Notes under the pieces: generated by a model
The model's input: the letters and a program-made list of their open reading frames with translations, nothing else
Databases searched by the model: none
Told to the model about the DNA's origin: nothing
Translations under genes and position numbers: made by a program
Part shown: positions 1 to 12,100 of the stretch, piece after piece
Layout: every line of letters begins with the position of its first letter
Position numbering within the stretch: the first letter of the stretch is position 1
DNA from: Nymphaea colorata
Lineage: Eukaryota > Streptophyta > Magnoliopsida > Nymphaeales > Nymphaeaceae
Direction of reading: 5' to 3'
DNA length: 64,000 bases
Assembly: GCF_008831285.2 (NCBI RefSeq)
Contig: NC_045138.2
Location: forward strand, 17,207,934 to 17,271,933

Positions 1-3000
1 CACGTTCAGCATGATGCCAAGACAACTAAAGAAATATTTGGCAGAAGGCAACTCATACGGCCTTTGGTTCTGAAACCACTGAGTTATTCTGGATTTAGGA
101 TGGGATGGTAATAAGATTGAGATCGATGATGTTTTAAGATCAAAATGGTTTATTATGGATTTTCACGATTATATAATCTTTTTATCTGTTCTGCATCTTG
201 GCAGCAAGGTTAACGACTTTGTATCATACTTTAAAAAAATATTTGCTGCAATATTGAAATTTCACGGTTGTGTTGCATAGATTTGAAAAGCTGTCAGTCT
301 GCCACCTGTTCAGAAGCTATCATGGTCTTCCTTTTCTTAGTTTTTGTCGACAAGCTGGCGCCTGGAAAACGTTACTAAATTTTATACCAACAGATTTGCA
401 CTATGGGTATGAAACTCTCTGACTTTCTTTTTTAACTCTAAAAATATTAAATCTTAGGCCATGCAACAGCAAGGTAGATGGAGTTAGTTCTGGATGAGCT
501 GCTGTCATGAACTTTGTGCGATGGATGCAATGATATTATTGTGTTCTATATATCCGTGTGTATTTTTGTTATTTAAAAAAAAAACCTTTATTTTACCAAT
601 ATTTTTCCATGTGAACATGATTTCTTTTATGAGTTCTTCCTGAGATTTTTCCCACATAAAGTCTGTTGACATCTATCAAAATTCCTTTTAATGCAACCAG
701 GGGCATTGACCCCTTATCTTAGGGGGCAAGAAGTTGGGTGAAAGCTTTTGCTCTTTTTTGTGCAGAAAAATTAAATACTCCTCTTGCTCACGTCAAAACT
801 TTTGAAGATTGAGATCTAATAAAAAGAAAAATATTTTTATGAGTATAATCATATAACCCTACGAAAATAAGAACATTTTTTCACCTCTTTGAACTTTTTC
901 TTTGTAATCACATCCCCGTTTTTCTTTCATAAAAAACAAAAGAAAACGAAGTTCATCTCCCATGTTTTCCCTCAAGAATTAGAGGATCAATTTTTTGGCA
1001 CCAGATCAAATAAAATTTCAAGAATCCTAATAAAATTCTACACAGAGCTGTGCTCTGTACCTTTGAAAACAATTTTGTATAATTAAGCTCCTTGGCACGA
1101 AAAGTCTCACCCTTCATCCAAGCCAACAACATGTTATTTTCATAATTTTGTTGTTATCACAGTCATTATTATGTAACAAGCTATGGAGATACAAACGGTC
1201 TCGTGTATGGGGAAACTAAATGGCTCATCCCTCAAGAAACGTAAGCTTTCAAACTTGAGCTTTATTTTGAAAGCCCACACACTAGATCAGAGAAGACAGA
1301 TTATTATTGTTGGACTTACTTACTTGGTGTGTATAATCTAACTTCTCAAATAATTATACATGAAATCTCATGATGGCAGTTTGGATCCTTATATATAGTT
1401 AATAGTCAAACGTCACATGTCCTTAATTTTGTCCATGATGGCAATTTTCCGGGTGAGAAAGATGGTTCTCCCACCACCCACATAAGAGCCAACACCCTTC
1501 TCTTTCCCCTTGGGTCCAAATTTGTGTTAGTAGTAGGTGTTGAGATCTTCGCTTGGTTTAACTGATACATAGGACTCATACTCCTGTACAATACAGGAGC
1601 ATAGCCACCCACGGGTTTCAAAATGGAGACATGCCTGAGTTCTCCACGAGTCCGCCATTTGATATATGACCCGAAGAGCTTCTATGAAAACAGCTTTTTC
1701 AGAAAACTTTTTTTTCTTTTAAATGTTGTTTTCATGTCACTAAACAAGTCAAAAAAATGAGTTTTGAAGGCAAAACAGCGTTTTACCTTGAAAATGATTT
1801 TTTTTTTTTACATGCATCCAAACATGCCCTAAGAAGTTGCATGAAAATTGAATCCAGGATGGCAAAACGTGAGAAAACCCTAATTTCAGGTCCAACCCAT
1901 GTGCCCCCATGCTTTTAAGGCTGGAGCCTGCCCAGGCCCATTATAAGTGTGTCAAGAACTGGTTGGTTTGTGTTAACTTGTACTGGATCTGGCAGGGTCT
2001 GGGTTTTGTGGACAAAATCTTTAATGAACCTGTCTCCCTCATCATTTTCGAAGCCATGGATATGGATCTTCTTATGATAGCCAGATCTACACTGAGGTAT
2101 TGATGGTGATTCTCAAATATCGCAGAACAGAATGTCATACAATGAGATAGAATGTAATAGAAACGCTGGTGCGTCTGATAAGAAGAACATTATGCTTTTG
2201 GAAAATATGTGTTTATAATGTGTGCTTGAAGAATGCAATCTTCTCAATTCAGAAAATATAACATGAAACATATTGTTACGTCCTCTAAGTTCAATGTTAA
2301 GATGTTAAGTCCAAAGTCACATTATGATCTGATATCATTAACACGTCAAACCAAACAACACCAACTATCCCACCTTTCTTTTAGATAAGCAAGCTGGGAT
2401 TAGGTAGAGTGTGACCAAATTATCAGAACGTCAGTGGACAAAACTCTTGTCCTTACCCGTCATGAATGTATTTAAGACGGATACATGAAATAAAATGCGA
2501 ATAAGATGAGTTCATGACAGATCTCGCAATTTCTGGCTATTAAAATATCCAACTTTCCCCGTATTTAGCTGTTCCATGTTTGACTCATTTGCAGCCTGAC
2601 ATCACAAAAGGACCACAAATGAACAGTAGATCGTACCATCTTCTACTTGAAACAATAGATGAAAAATGGGAACATCCTTGGACATTCTGTGCCAGACTTT
2701 TTCCACCATCACTCAAACACGCCCTCAGTACATGCCCAAAAGGTGTCCGTGCATGTAATAAAGGTGATACTTAGTAGATGCCACCAACTTGATTAACTAT
2801 GATGAGTTGGAAACACGTAAGAATTATTTCTTGTCGCAAGGTCGGCGCTGAGTAGGCATGAAAACCTTACCAACCGTGGGCCGACCTAATTGTGACCAGT
2901 GAGTAGGAGACTCCCTTTTCCCCTTCTCTTGACCTACCAAAGAAAAGTTGGGCCGACCCACATAATGGGCAAAAGTTTGTTCCTTGAAAAGAATTTTACG

Positions 3001-3554
3001 CCATGAAGACGAACAGCTTTTGAAGGTCCCCGGAATTTGGTTGGTACCAAACACAGGAGAAACTTGAACAAGTTTGAAAGGAAAAAAAGAGAGATTTAAT
3101 TGATTGAGATTTCAAATCAAATGGAAATGCGTGTAGAGCTCAATGGATGCCTCTGCTAGCTCATGTTTTTTTTGTGAAAGTATACCAAATTATTGACTAG
3201 AAAGACTTGAATGGTTTGGATTTGGGTTGGGATCGATTTAGTATAATCTTTCAGGAAACAAACATAAGATTCTGAATTGGTCCATTAGGATCTGGACTCA
3301 GCTGATTGTTTCTGTTTCGGATAATTTGAAGAATCATCAACTGAAGTTCAATAATCTCCAGTTCTGCCCGAATCTGATGCATTTACATCCCCTAAAAAAA
3401 CAAATGTAAGATGCCTAGCTATTCAGTTAGAACTTGGTTTCCGCTAACCTAGTATCTGTTTGGTATAATTTGGAGAATCATCAATTGAAATTCAATAATG
3501 TTCCGATTTGACCTCATTAGTAGCTGTCGATCTTAGGGGTAAGGGAGACACTTT
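1..3554. other. Gene-free, AT-rich stretch with repeat debris
   Basis: I see no exon here with recognisable protein similarity; open frames are under 80 codons and show no family motif. Around 1690-1835 there is a T- and A-rich stretch ending in a phrase about long runs of T followed by catgcatccaaacatgcc, of a kind common at plant DNA-transposon remnants. No RNA gene was recognised. Confidence 0.5.
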
Positions 3555-3724
3555 TATAATACCTCAAAAATTTAATCTCATGTTAAAGATTATGAATTAT
3601 CTTTAAGAGCTTATAAAAAATGTAATTAAATAGATGGTTATTCTTTGGAGTCGAAACTAGTAGGAGGCGGGTTGGAATCCGCCGAAGCAAGGGCTCGAGC
3701 CTAGAAGTGGGTTGGGTTGTTATA
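3555..3724 (+). repeat. Left LTR of the TRIM element
   Basis: It aligns with 3801-3990 at its start, middle and end. It is about 20 bp shorter, lacking roughly the stretch around 3890-3910 of the right copy. Its terminal TGTAACA/TGTTACA signature has decayed to TATAATA/TTGTTATA. Confidence 0.8.
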
Positions 3725-3725
3725 G

Positions 3726-3737
3726 TGGTATCAGAGC
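3726..3737 (+). other. Primer-binding site (initiator tRNA-Met)
   Basis: TGGTATCAGAGC is the classic plant retrotransposon PBS matching the 3' end of initiator methionine tRNA. It sits one base after the left LTR, which fixes the element's orientation as +. Confidence 0.85.
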
Positions 3738-3800
3738 CGGTTCAACACTCGGACCTATGGTCCCACACAGGCAAATGCATGTGCTTTAGAATGGGTGGAT

Positions 3801-3990
3801 TGTAACATCTCAAAAATTTAATCTCGTATTAAAGATTATGAGGGATCTTCAAGGGCTTATAAATGAGGTTATTAAATAGATGGTCGTCCTGAATCCTAGT
3901 CTTTTTGAGGTTGAAACCGAAACTGCTATGAGGATGGTTGGGATCAGCCGAAACAAGGGCCCGAGCCTAAAAGTGTGTCGAGTTGTTACA
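3801..3990 (+). repeat. Right LTR of the TRIM element
   Basis: Starts TGTAACATCTC and ends GTTGTTACA, giving intact LTR inverted termini. A purine-rich tract precedes it, as expected for a polypurine tract. Confidence 0.8.
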
Positions 3991-5212
3991 ACTTCGGCTC
4001 TCGCTTAGATGATGGGATACTTGGATTTTCTCCCGCTCAACCAAATCAACTAAAATTGAACAATTTCTAGATCTGACCAGAAGCGAACCCATTTAGATCC
4101 CCAAATAGTTGTTGATAACTCATTCTCTGACCTGTTGTGTGCCAACTAAAAGGACCATCTTTCTATCTTCATCTTTTTCTGCTCCAAAGGTGAAAGAATT
4201 TTGACTGCTTGATTTGCTTTTTGAGTTGCTGGCCAAGGTCTAGGGTGGAACAATCATGTCAAGCAATTTAAAATCTTATTTTCTCTTTGCTCATGATTTG
4301 AAAACTTTAGTGCTGGTGATCCTGAGGCCCTGCATAACTTGGGCACCCAACTTTGAAACCCCTTTTTCCCCAGTCTGACACAAAGCAATCGAGTTGTCTA
4401 TGTGCACCCCATTTACACACCCATTTCTTGAGAATCAAATTGTAAAAGAAAACATTAAAAGGTTTTGGAAAAATGATGGGTTTCTCTTCTTTTTTTTTTT
4501 TTTTTACTTATGGAAGGAAAAATATGAGTCAAAGGAGACATGATATAGATTGGTAACAAGCATTGATGGTGTTGAACACAATGATGAGCAGGGAAACCTA
4601 AAGTGACAAAATATAAAGATCTTCCAACTCTGGAAATTATTTTGTTTTAAAAAGAAAATCTCAGGAAAACTTTAGCGCTTGTAAGAAGTACGAAAAAGCT
4701 AACAAGAATGTCAACAATATAAGAAGCAAGGCAAACTATTTTTTCACAGGTACGAAATCCTAGAAATAAGTGTTTTATTTATTTCCTTTTATTATCATGA
4801 TGTCTGGTGTTAAGTGTACCAATATCTTTCTTACTAGGTTTCATGTTGATATGCCAGTTTTAGAGTCAAATGACAGATCTTGAACACCTTTTTGCGCAAA
4901 AGGAAAGAAACTTTTGTAGAATATGATCAGTGCAATGTTTGGTGAGTTTATAAATGCATGCCATATCATTTTCTTATTTTACTTGGGGAAACTCTTTCTA
5001 GAAAAGAAGCTTCATCGCTCATCTGGGCAAAAATCCTGAAAGCCATTTGATCGCACCCTTGGTTCTGGCATCGACTTTTGCAAACAAAGCGCACCATTAA
5101 GATTTGAACCAGTGACTAGCTGTCTACCAGCCCATGGCCCAACCAGTTATGTCACATCATTCAGGACTCATACAAGAGTTTTCAACTTGACACCCTTCAC
5201 ATCCTCCTCCTC
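3991..5212. other. No gene seen
   Basis: AT-rich spacer with no exon-like frame. A long T run lies near 4491-4505. Confidence 0.45.
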
Positions 5213-5567
5213 TCAGGGCAGTACAATGAGTCGAGCCAACTCGAAGTCGACTAGCTCAAGGTCCACTCCCTCGAGCTTAACTAAACTTGAGTTTATGAAC
5301 GAGTCAAGTTAAACTCAAGTAAGCCCATTTAATCTAGGTTATCATTTTTTTTGTAATTTAGAAACTTAAAACCAAGGAAAAAGATCCAATTCAAATTGGG
5401 AGTTGGTAAACAAGCTTAGGTGAGTTTCGAGCTGAGGCTGAGTCAAGCTTGAGCTAACCTTGTACAGCTCAATTTGAGCTCAAGCCAAGCTCGAGCCTAG
5501 CAATATATGAGTCTAGTCAAGTCAAGATGACTGATCTCGTGCTCAACTCGGCTCGGTACAGCCCTAG
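5213..5567. mobile_element. MITE-like element rich in GAGCTCGAG-type motifs
   Basis: The stretch is packed with permutations of tcgagct/caagctcgag. Its ends are imperfect inverted repeats: tcagggcagtacaatgag on the left, and on the right the complement of ctagggctgtaccgag. The same motif family makes up the better-bounded element at 24562-25024, which has hAT-type ends. No clear target duplication is visible, so the edges are approximate. Confidence 0.5.
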
Positions 5568-6900
5568 CCCCTTTCCCTTGGCCATGAAATCTTTAGCATA
5601 GACAAACAAATGAAGAAAAGGCTAGACTGTATCAACTTCAATCGAAGTGTGGATTCCACTGCTGGTCTGCAATTCTTTTGGAGACTCGTACGGGGATGCA
5701 ATCACGTAAGCACATCGGATTTGCATTCAGACACCTGCCCATTCTAACATGTTAATCAGTAGGCAAATGAAATTCCTTAGATCCAAACTTGGTATGGACA
5801 TGGGATTCTGCATCCAAGTCAAAACATGAGACCACTTAAAACCCAAATGTGAGTGGACTGGGAGATCAGGTCATACATTGGATCCAAATTCTTACTTGAA
5901 AGTTCAATTATGCAAGATCCAATTATGCCAGAATCCATAAAGCCTAGATCCAAGTTTCAACTCTAGTCAGACCTGTCCAGTTTCCATGATTAGTGGCTGA
6001 GATGGTGGACTGTATCAAGGTACAACAGCACTAACCCCATTCCATGATTGTCTCCAACGAAATGTCATGTTGGAAGAAAGGGCTCAGTTTGAGGGGTTGG
6101 TACACCTTTACAAAGCGCTACGTGAAAGCTTTGTGTTGTTTGAGCACTGATCATCCACATCCCAGGAATGATAGCTCCTAGATCCAAACAAAACAAGCCT
6201 AATATCAATTCCTGGATCAAGGTCTAATCCGAGATGTATAATTTTTTACTTCATTGACCAAGTTTGGGTAAACCGGAGTATTTCATCTTATCACCAGCTG
6301 AGAGCCGAAGCTTCCACCTTTCCCCTCATCTCCTTGGGTTAACAGGTTTCAATTTACACATTGGTCTCCTCCCCATTATGTCACATAGAGTTGATGCCTT
6401 AAGGGTTTGAAAGAGAGAACGGCCACCTACCTGCCCCTGCCCTCTGTTTGTGCCAACCCCCTCGGGCTCCCGTTCGAAGTCCCCAATGGTCTCCTAAGGA
6501 AACCCAATAAAAGCATGCAAATCATATTTCTGGACCCTCTTGAGCATCAAAATGATTCCTTGTTCCTTGGGTGGATTCAGTTTTTTTCTTTCTGTAATGG
6601 TTAATTAGGAATGTAAAATGGTCAAACTCGATTTAGATCTACTGTTTGCCAAATGCGATCTTATCAGATCTTTTCCTGTCGAATTCAAACTCACAGTCGG
6701 ATTTGGACTTGAATTTCTTCAAACTGATTTCTGGATTCACAGGCATAAAACCTGCAGACCTTATCCTTGTGGGTTATCAAACTCAGGTCCAAATCTGGCT
6801 ACTATTGTGAAACTTAGCACAAGCTGAAGTTTCCCTGCGAACAAACACATTGAAAAGCAAAAAAAAGAAATCCAAAACACTTATCTAGCCACTATCATGT
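5568..6900. other. No gene seen
   Basis: Non-coding by inspection; two open frames of 65-69 codons near 6407-6827 have no recognisable motif. The wording of repeated 'gatccaaat'-type phrases suggests old repeat DNA. Confidence 0.4.
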
Positions 6901-7265
6901 AGGGATATACAATGAGTAGAATCAACTCGGGATCAACTCCAACTCACCAGTGTAAGCTCGAGCTTGAGTTAAAGCTCGAGTTATAAATGACTCGAGTTCG
7001 AGTTACACAAGCTTGACTCGGCTCATGTCTTCCCTATATACTAATTTTCAGGGGCATATTGGTATTTTTTATAAATATATTAACACCCTTTTTGTGGTTT
7101 TCATTTTCATTTTCATTTAAAGAAAAAATATATATGAATCAAGTGACACAAGCTTAAACAAGTCGAGCTATGGCTCGAACTCCCTTTACCAAATCGAACT
7201 CGAGCTAATATCATAAAGCTCTACTCGAGCTTGAGCCAAATAAATTAATAATATGTGACAAGTTC
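6901..7265. mobile_element. Second GAGCTCGAG-rich MITE-like element (edges unclear)
   Basis: It has the same motif family as 5213-5567 and 24562-25024, with alternating ctcgagttcgagtt and caagctcgag phrases. The left edge, tagggatatacaatgag, resembles the terminal repeat of the 5213 element. The right terminal repeat is not convincing. Confidence 0.4.
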
Positions 7266-8600
7266 AAGCTTGTCTTGACTGCTGTATGAACCAAATATCA
7301 TGGTTACCAAAGAAAAGGAATCCGAATTTTCAGAAAGTTCAGACACCAAAGCCAGTTACCCTATAAAAAGTGAAAGGAACTTGCCCTAAATTCTGGTGGC
7401 ACCAACGCGCATGAAATCATGAAGCCCCTTTTTGCAGGACAAAAACGAACCAGTTCTCAGTTGCCTTTCTCTGATTTCACAAGACATTTTCCCACTCCCA
7501 AGGAGTAAAAAGGACACCGTACCTTTCATTCCACAAGTCCATCCATCATCATAAGGGCCGATGGCTACAGTAATTTTTCCCTTTCCCTACAAGTAAGCTC
7601 CGGTCTCATGGACAGGGGACACCATGTTTTGCTCACAGGTTGCCAAACTGGAAGAAAGGTTGCCCAACTGGAGAAAGTTCAGCTCCTTTTACCAACCCTC
7701 CTGTGCCACATCTTCACCAAGTTAGAACGTTGTTTAACCAGCATTTTTTTTTTCCTCCTTGAATGGGCAAAATGAGGTTTTCTTGGGCTTTCAGAGCAGC
7801 TAGGCTCAAGTCTCACAAGCGATGTGCTTGTTGAAGGTATAGCAGAAGTCGAGCAGATACCCTCCGAAGGGATTTTACCAATATCACGAAGCTTTGCTCC
7901 TTCTTATATACCACAGGTCGAACATGTAGACGCCAGGGGTTTGACCACTAGTTTCTCTTTAAGTTTGTCCCAAACTAACTGAGGATACTAAAATAAAATG
8001 CACTTCAGGGATTGAAATGTTTAGCTAGATGGATGGAGCTGTCGCCAGCTTTGAAAAGGTAAAAATCGCTTCAGAGTGTGAAGCAACAAACTTCCCTGAC
8101 AGAGTTGGTCACATGTTAGTGGCTCTCAATCCCTACAAGGCGTCCCTTTTCTCCTGCAAAACTTTAAATAACAAGAAATCATGTTGGAACAAACTCGAGA
8201 AGATGCACAGCTTGTTAGTTAGCGGGTAGTTGAAGAATCACTCGGTAAATATGCTTGGAAAACATCAACTTTGCCGGATAGACTTTTCCTCCCTAGAGAG
8301 TGAATTTTGTTCGTCGATTAGTGTCCTCATTTCCAGCCCTCCTCTTCCCCGTCACACGATCAAATAGAACTTTTCATGAGAACTTTAAATTTCATGTAAG
8401 ACTGTTAAGTTGTCCCTTTGCTTTCACGGATAGCCGCAATCTTTTCCCATATGTTACTTAGACTTTTCATATGACTTTTCTTGTCATATTGAAGCATGCA
8501 GTCGATCCTATCTGCTAATTTCCGTCCGCAAAAACCCCTTCAACCACATAGAGCAAGCAATAATCGGACATTCTTTCTGCTACATTCTTATATACAGAAA
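7266..8600. other. Mostly non-coding; one weak exon-like stretch
   Basis: At about 7793-7983 a polypyrimidine tract and CAG are followed by an open frame of about 60 codons ending in TGA. It could be a terminal exon on the + strand or chance. I do not recognise the peptide and found no upstream exon, so it is not called as a gene. Confidence 0.25.
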
Positions 8601-9107
8601 TATTCTCGTGCTGAGATGCAACATAGTTCCATATACCTCTCAATTACATAGTACAATGGCCGGCAACACCTTTCATTCGCATAGCCAGTTTTTTATTCTT
8701 AGTAATGTATTCGATGGATGACATGTTTCTATAAAGATTATACACTTGTAATAATGAACTTGCTCCGACGCAAGCTCAAAACTAAGAATCAAGAAGAAAA
8801 AAAAAATAACAATGGCTACGAGATGCTGCCATCTCATTGGTATCAGCTGGTTACCATGCTCCTCCAACTTTCAGTAATTCCTCCTCAATAGAAGTGCATT
8901 TAAGCCACTTTTATGTGGCTGAACGGTAACAACAACGACGTTGACCTCCAAAGAAGAAGTTTGACTTTTTATAGATAGTAACTGCACTTTATCGATGCCC
9001 TGTTGCATATTTTCAACCAGAGCAGAACATGCTGCATAAAGAGCCTTCGCTTCTCTTTGGCGCCACAAGGTCAGGAGGGCTCCACTAGGGCAGAAGGTGC
9101 TTCGACG

Positions 9108-12100
9108 TCAACTCCCAACCAGACCTTTGTATCGAGCATATGAAACGATAAGGGAGAACAGCAACAAACAACCAACTCCAGAAAGGATAACCACCTATTA
9201 AATGCACAATATGATTAACATTGTCGAAAAGCAAAAAAAGTACAAAAAAACTGATAATAGAACTTGGCAGTTTACCCATTTGAACATATAGCCATGATCA
9301 TCGTTCCATGTATAAGGGATATTCATGCCGAAAATTCCAGCAACCAATGAATATACGGAAAGGCAAACCGTGCCAGAACTTAGGAAGAGCTCCAGCTGCC
9401 ATCAATACAACAGAGGCAATTTGAGAATATGATACACTAATCCACCAAAACGAATGATCATATAAAAAGAGCCACAAAGCAAATGTGAATTGACAAAGTC
9501 AAATTGGTTTCTTTAAGCACTGGTAACAGGTATATTTCTTTATTATAAAATGATGTGACATGGGTACTTCCAATGATCCACGTCATGCAAGCACTTTTGG
9601 GTGTAATTGCTGGGAGCTTCTAGGAACTGCCATAATATCCAGGCTATATTTTATTATACATTGCACACACTTTATATGCATATGCTTTTTTAGACATATT
9701 TCAATGTTATCCAATGCCGTTAAACCATCACAACCAGATGTCACTTTATCCCTTTCTGAAAAATAATTGCTTAAATACAATGTATGAAACATAGACGATG
9801 CAAACATGTAGACAGTTATATCAGATGATAGAGGTACTCAAAGCAATCACCTGAATCAGCTGGTTCCGATGATTATCAAGCTGGAAAACATGGCAAAGAG
9901 AAGGTTTAGTCTGGAGACTTGCATGGTCAAGACAAAGGCCATTAAGACAGCCAATTACCTGGATGTTGATGTAGTCTTCTGTATCATCGATGTATTCACG
10001 CAGCTGCGACGTACAATGGAAAATTGTGCGTTACACATGAACATAAGTGATGGAGATGATACATGATATAAGCCTTGAAAATATATTATTTAGCAAGAAA
10101 CAAGTCTCTTAAACAAAACTCCCCAAAGTTGTTCATAGAAGCTGAAGGAAACAATGCCATCGGCCCATCGCTACTTATTTAACAAAAATTAGTTTAGCTA
10201 CTCTATGGTGCTTTCCACCTTCCAAGCTCAGTCATGCCTTAAACTCTCAAAATAGTCGAAGACTGAAAGCTGTAGAGATTTTTCCTTTTTCCTCTTTCAT
10301 AATTGAGCTTACAGATCTAGCTTTGACATAAGCATATGATCTCAAAAGGGCCATTCTGAAGAGGATTACTACTTAAAAATATACTAATAACCTCAGAATC
10401 GTCTAAAGTGTAACAGCCCATTCCTTCTGTGTTCTTTTTCTCCACCGTCAACTATTTTTGACATGCAAGAACATCATGCAAGTAAGAAACTCATTCTACA
10501 TTCTTTGTGCATGCCATGAAGCAAGACGGTTAGCCAGAACAGTTTTTCAAAACGTCAGATTCCCAACTTGATTATTGGAACACAAGTAAGCAGAGATGAA
10601 GCAGATGGGCCAACTTATAAATAGTAAACTCCAAGTCTTTAAGTCCAAGAATGAAAGCAATCAAGAGCAATGGAGCACAACTTTATTCACAATGCACAAA
10701 TAATCAACCTACCACCTTTTTTTCATATCTTGACAGGCAAAACTTTGCTGACCTAACAATTGGCCATCACAGAAAAGAAACTTTATAAGGAAATGGCTTA
10801 TCAGTGATAAGATAGGTTCTTGATTCCATTACATTATCAGGCTCACAAAAAGCCAACAAGACTTTGGCAAGTTGAGAATCGATGTAGGCTGTCAAAAAAT
10901 TGATAAAACAAAAAAAATTGATAAAGGAAATATAATTATACTCTTTGCTCCTGGCTAGACAAGATGTTCCTGCTGTTCCCAGCCTTCATTAGAAAGCACC
11001 AAAAAGTAAAGGAACAATAACTAAGACACATACATGCACACACACATTCACATATACAAATCCAAGAAACAAACTGGCATGTGCATGGGCATTTTATTCT
11101 ACTTGTTAGTTATTACAGGAGTAGTGCTCACCGTGGTAAGCCTGTTAAGTGTGCCATCAATCTGCATAAAGTATGCCTGCAAATGGCCAGATTTTTTGTT
11201 TAAACAACACAAGGAATTGAAAAGAGAAAAAGAAATTCAACATATGGATTGATTTTCTTTTAAACCACAAAAAGGGATTGGAAAAGAAAAAATAATGCAA
11301 CAACTTTTGACCTCGAGTAACATCTCAAGCTCCTCAATATCATTTTCATTCCCATGAACCGTTGCAGCACTAACACGGCTAGCCCTAGATATTTTCGAAG
11401 CAATTGTAGGAGAAGCAGGAAACCAGTTTGGTGCACCGGAGCCACTGATGGGAGAAGTTGCACCAGCTGATTTCCTTGTTAAATAAAGATCTGCCATATC
11501 ATCATCATCATCCAATAGTTGTTCAAGTTCATCTCTGACCTGTGAACAAAAAGCATTGGGTAGTGGACAGAAGCTTGTAAGGGGAGAAAGTTCACTCCAA
11601 AGGAGATAGAAATCAAAGCATGAAAGCCATGTGATTCATAATTTTGAGACTAGTATTACATGAAATTCTAATTTTTCATCTAAAACTAATCTCTGGAATA
11701 AACAAAATAGCCAAGAGCCTGACCAAGTCTATTCTTGAAAATTCATCTTCAGCATCCCAGTTGATGCAAAAAGACACAAGCTTCAGGACTGCAAACCTAA
11801 CCCCAAAGGAGTGGACAACAGAAACACCATTAGCAAACACCACACCTTTAATCCCACCTATCAATGCCATTCATGATTACATTCTCTTAGCCCTTGTATA
11901 AAGCTCTTTGGGTTCCAAAATCTCAAGTAGTCTAACTAGTCATTTGAGTCGGATACTGACCGACCCGCTAAGCCACATGGGTGCCAGTACAGATGTAGGT
12001 GTAAGTACAGCAGTGCAGGTGTGCAAATTGTAAAAATATGGGTACAGAGGTATGGGAAGGCATAGATATAAATTAAAATTAGACATTTAGTTTTCATGTT

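Larger units (their letters stand above)
3555..3990 (+). mobile_element. TRIM (terminal-repeat retrotransposon in miniature)
   Basis: Two direct repeats, 3555-3724 and 3801-3990, act as LTRs. They share long stretches (for example ctcaaaaatttaatctc and attaaatagatggt), and the right copy starts TGTAACA and ends TGTTACA. One base after the left LTR is TGGTATCAGAGC (3726-3737), the primer-binding site complementary to plant initiator tRNA-Met. Only about 75 bp separate the PBS from the right LTR, with the purine-rich gggtgga just before it. Flanks ACTTT and ACTTC look like a 5-bp target duplication with one mismatch. There is no coding capacity, so the element would depend on proteins supplied in trans. 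The left LTR has mutated ends (TATAATA), so it is old. Confidence 0.85.

Noticed and set aside
3726..3740. TGGTATCAGAGC as part of a tRNA gene
   Set aside because: No cloverleaf or A/B boxes surround it, and its position right after an LTR marks it as a primer-binding site.
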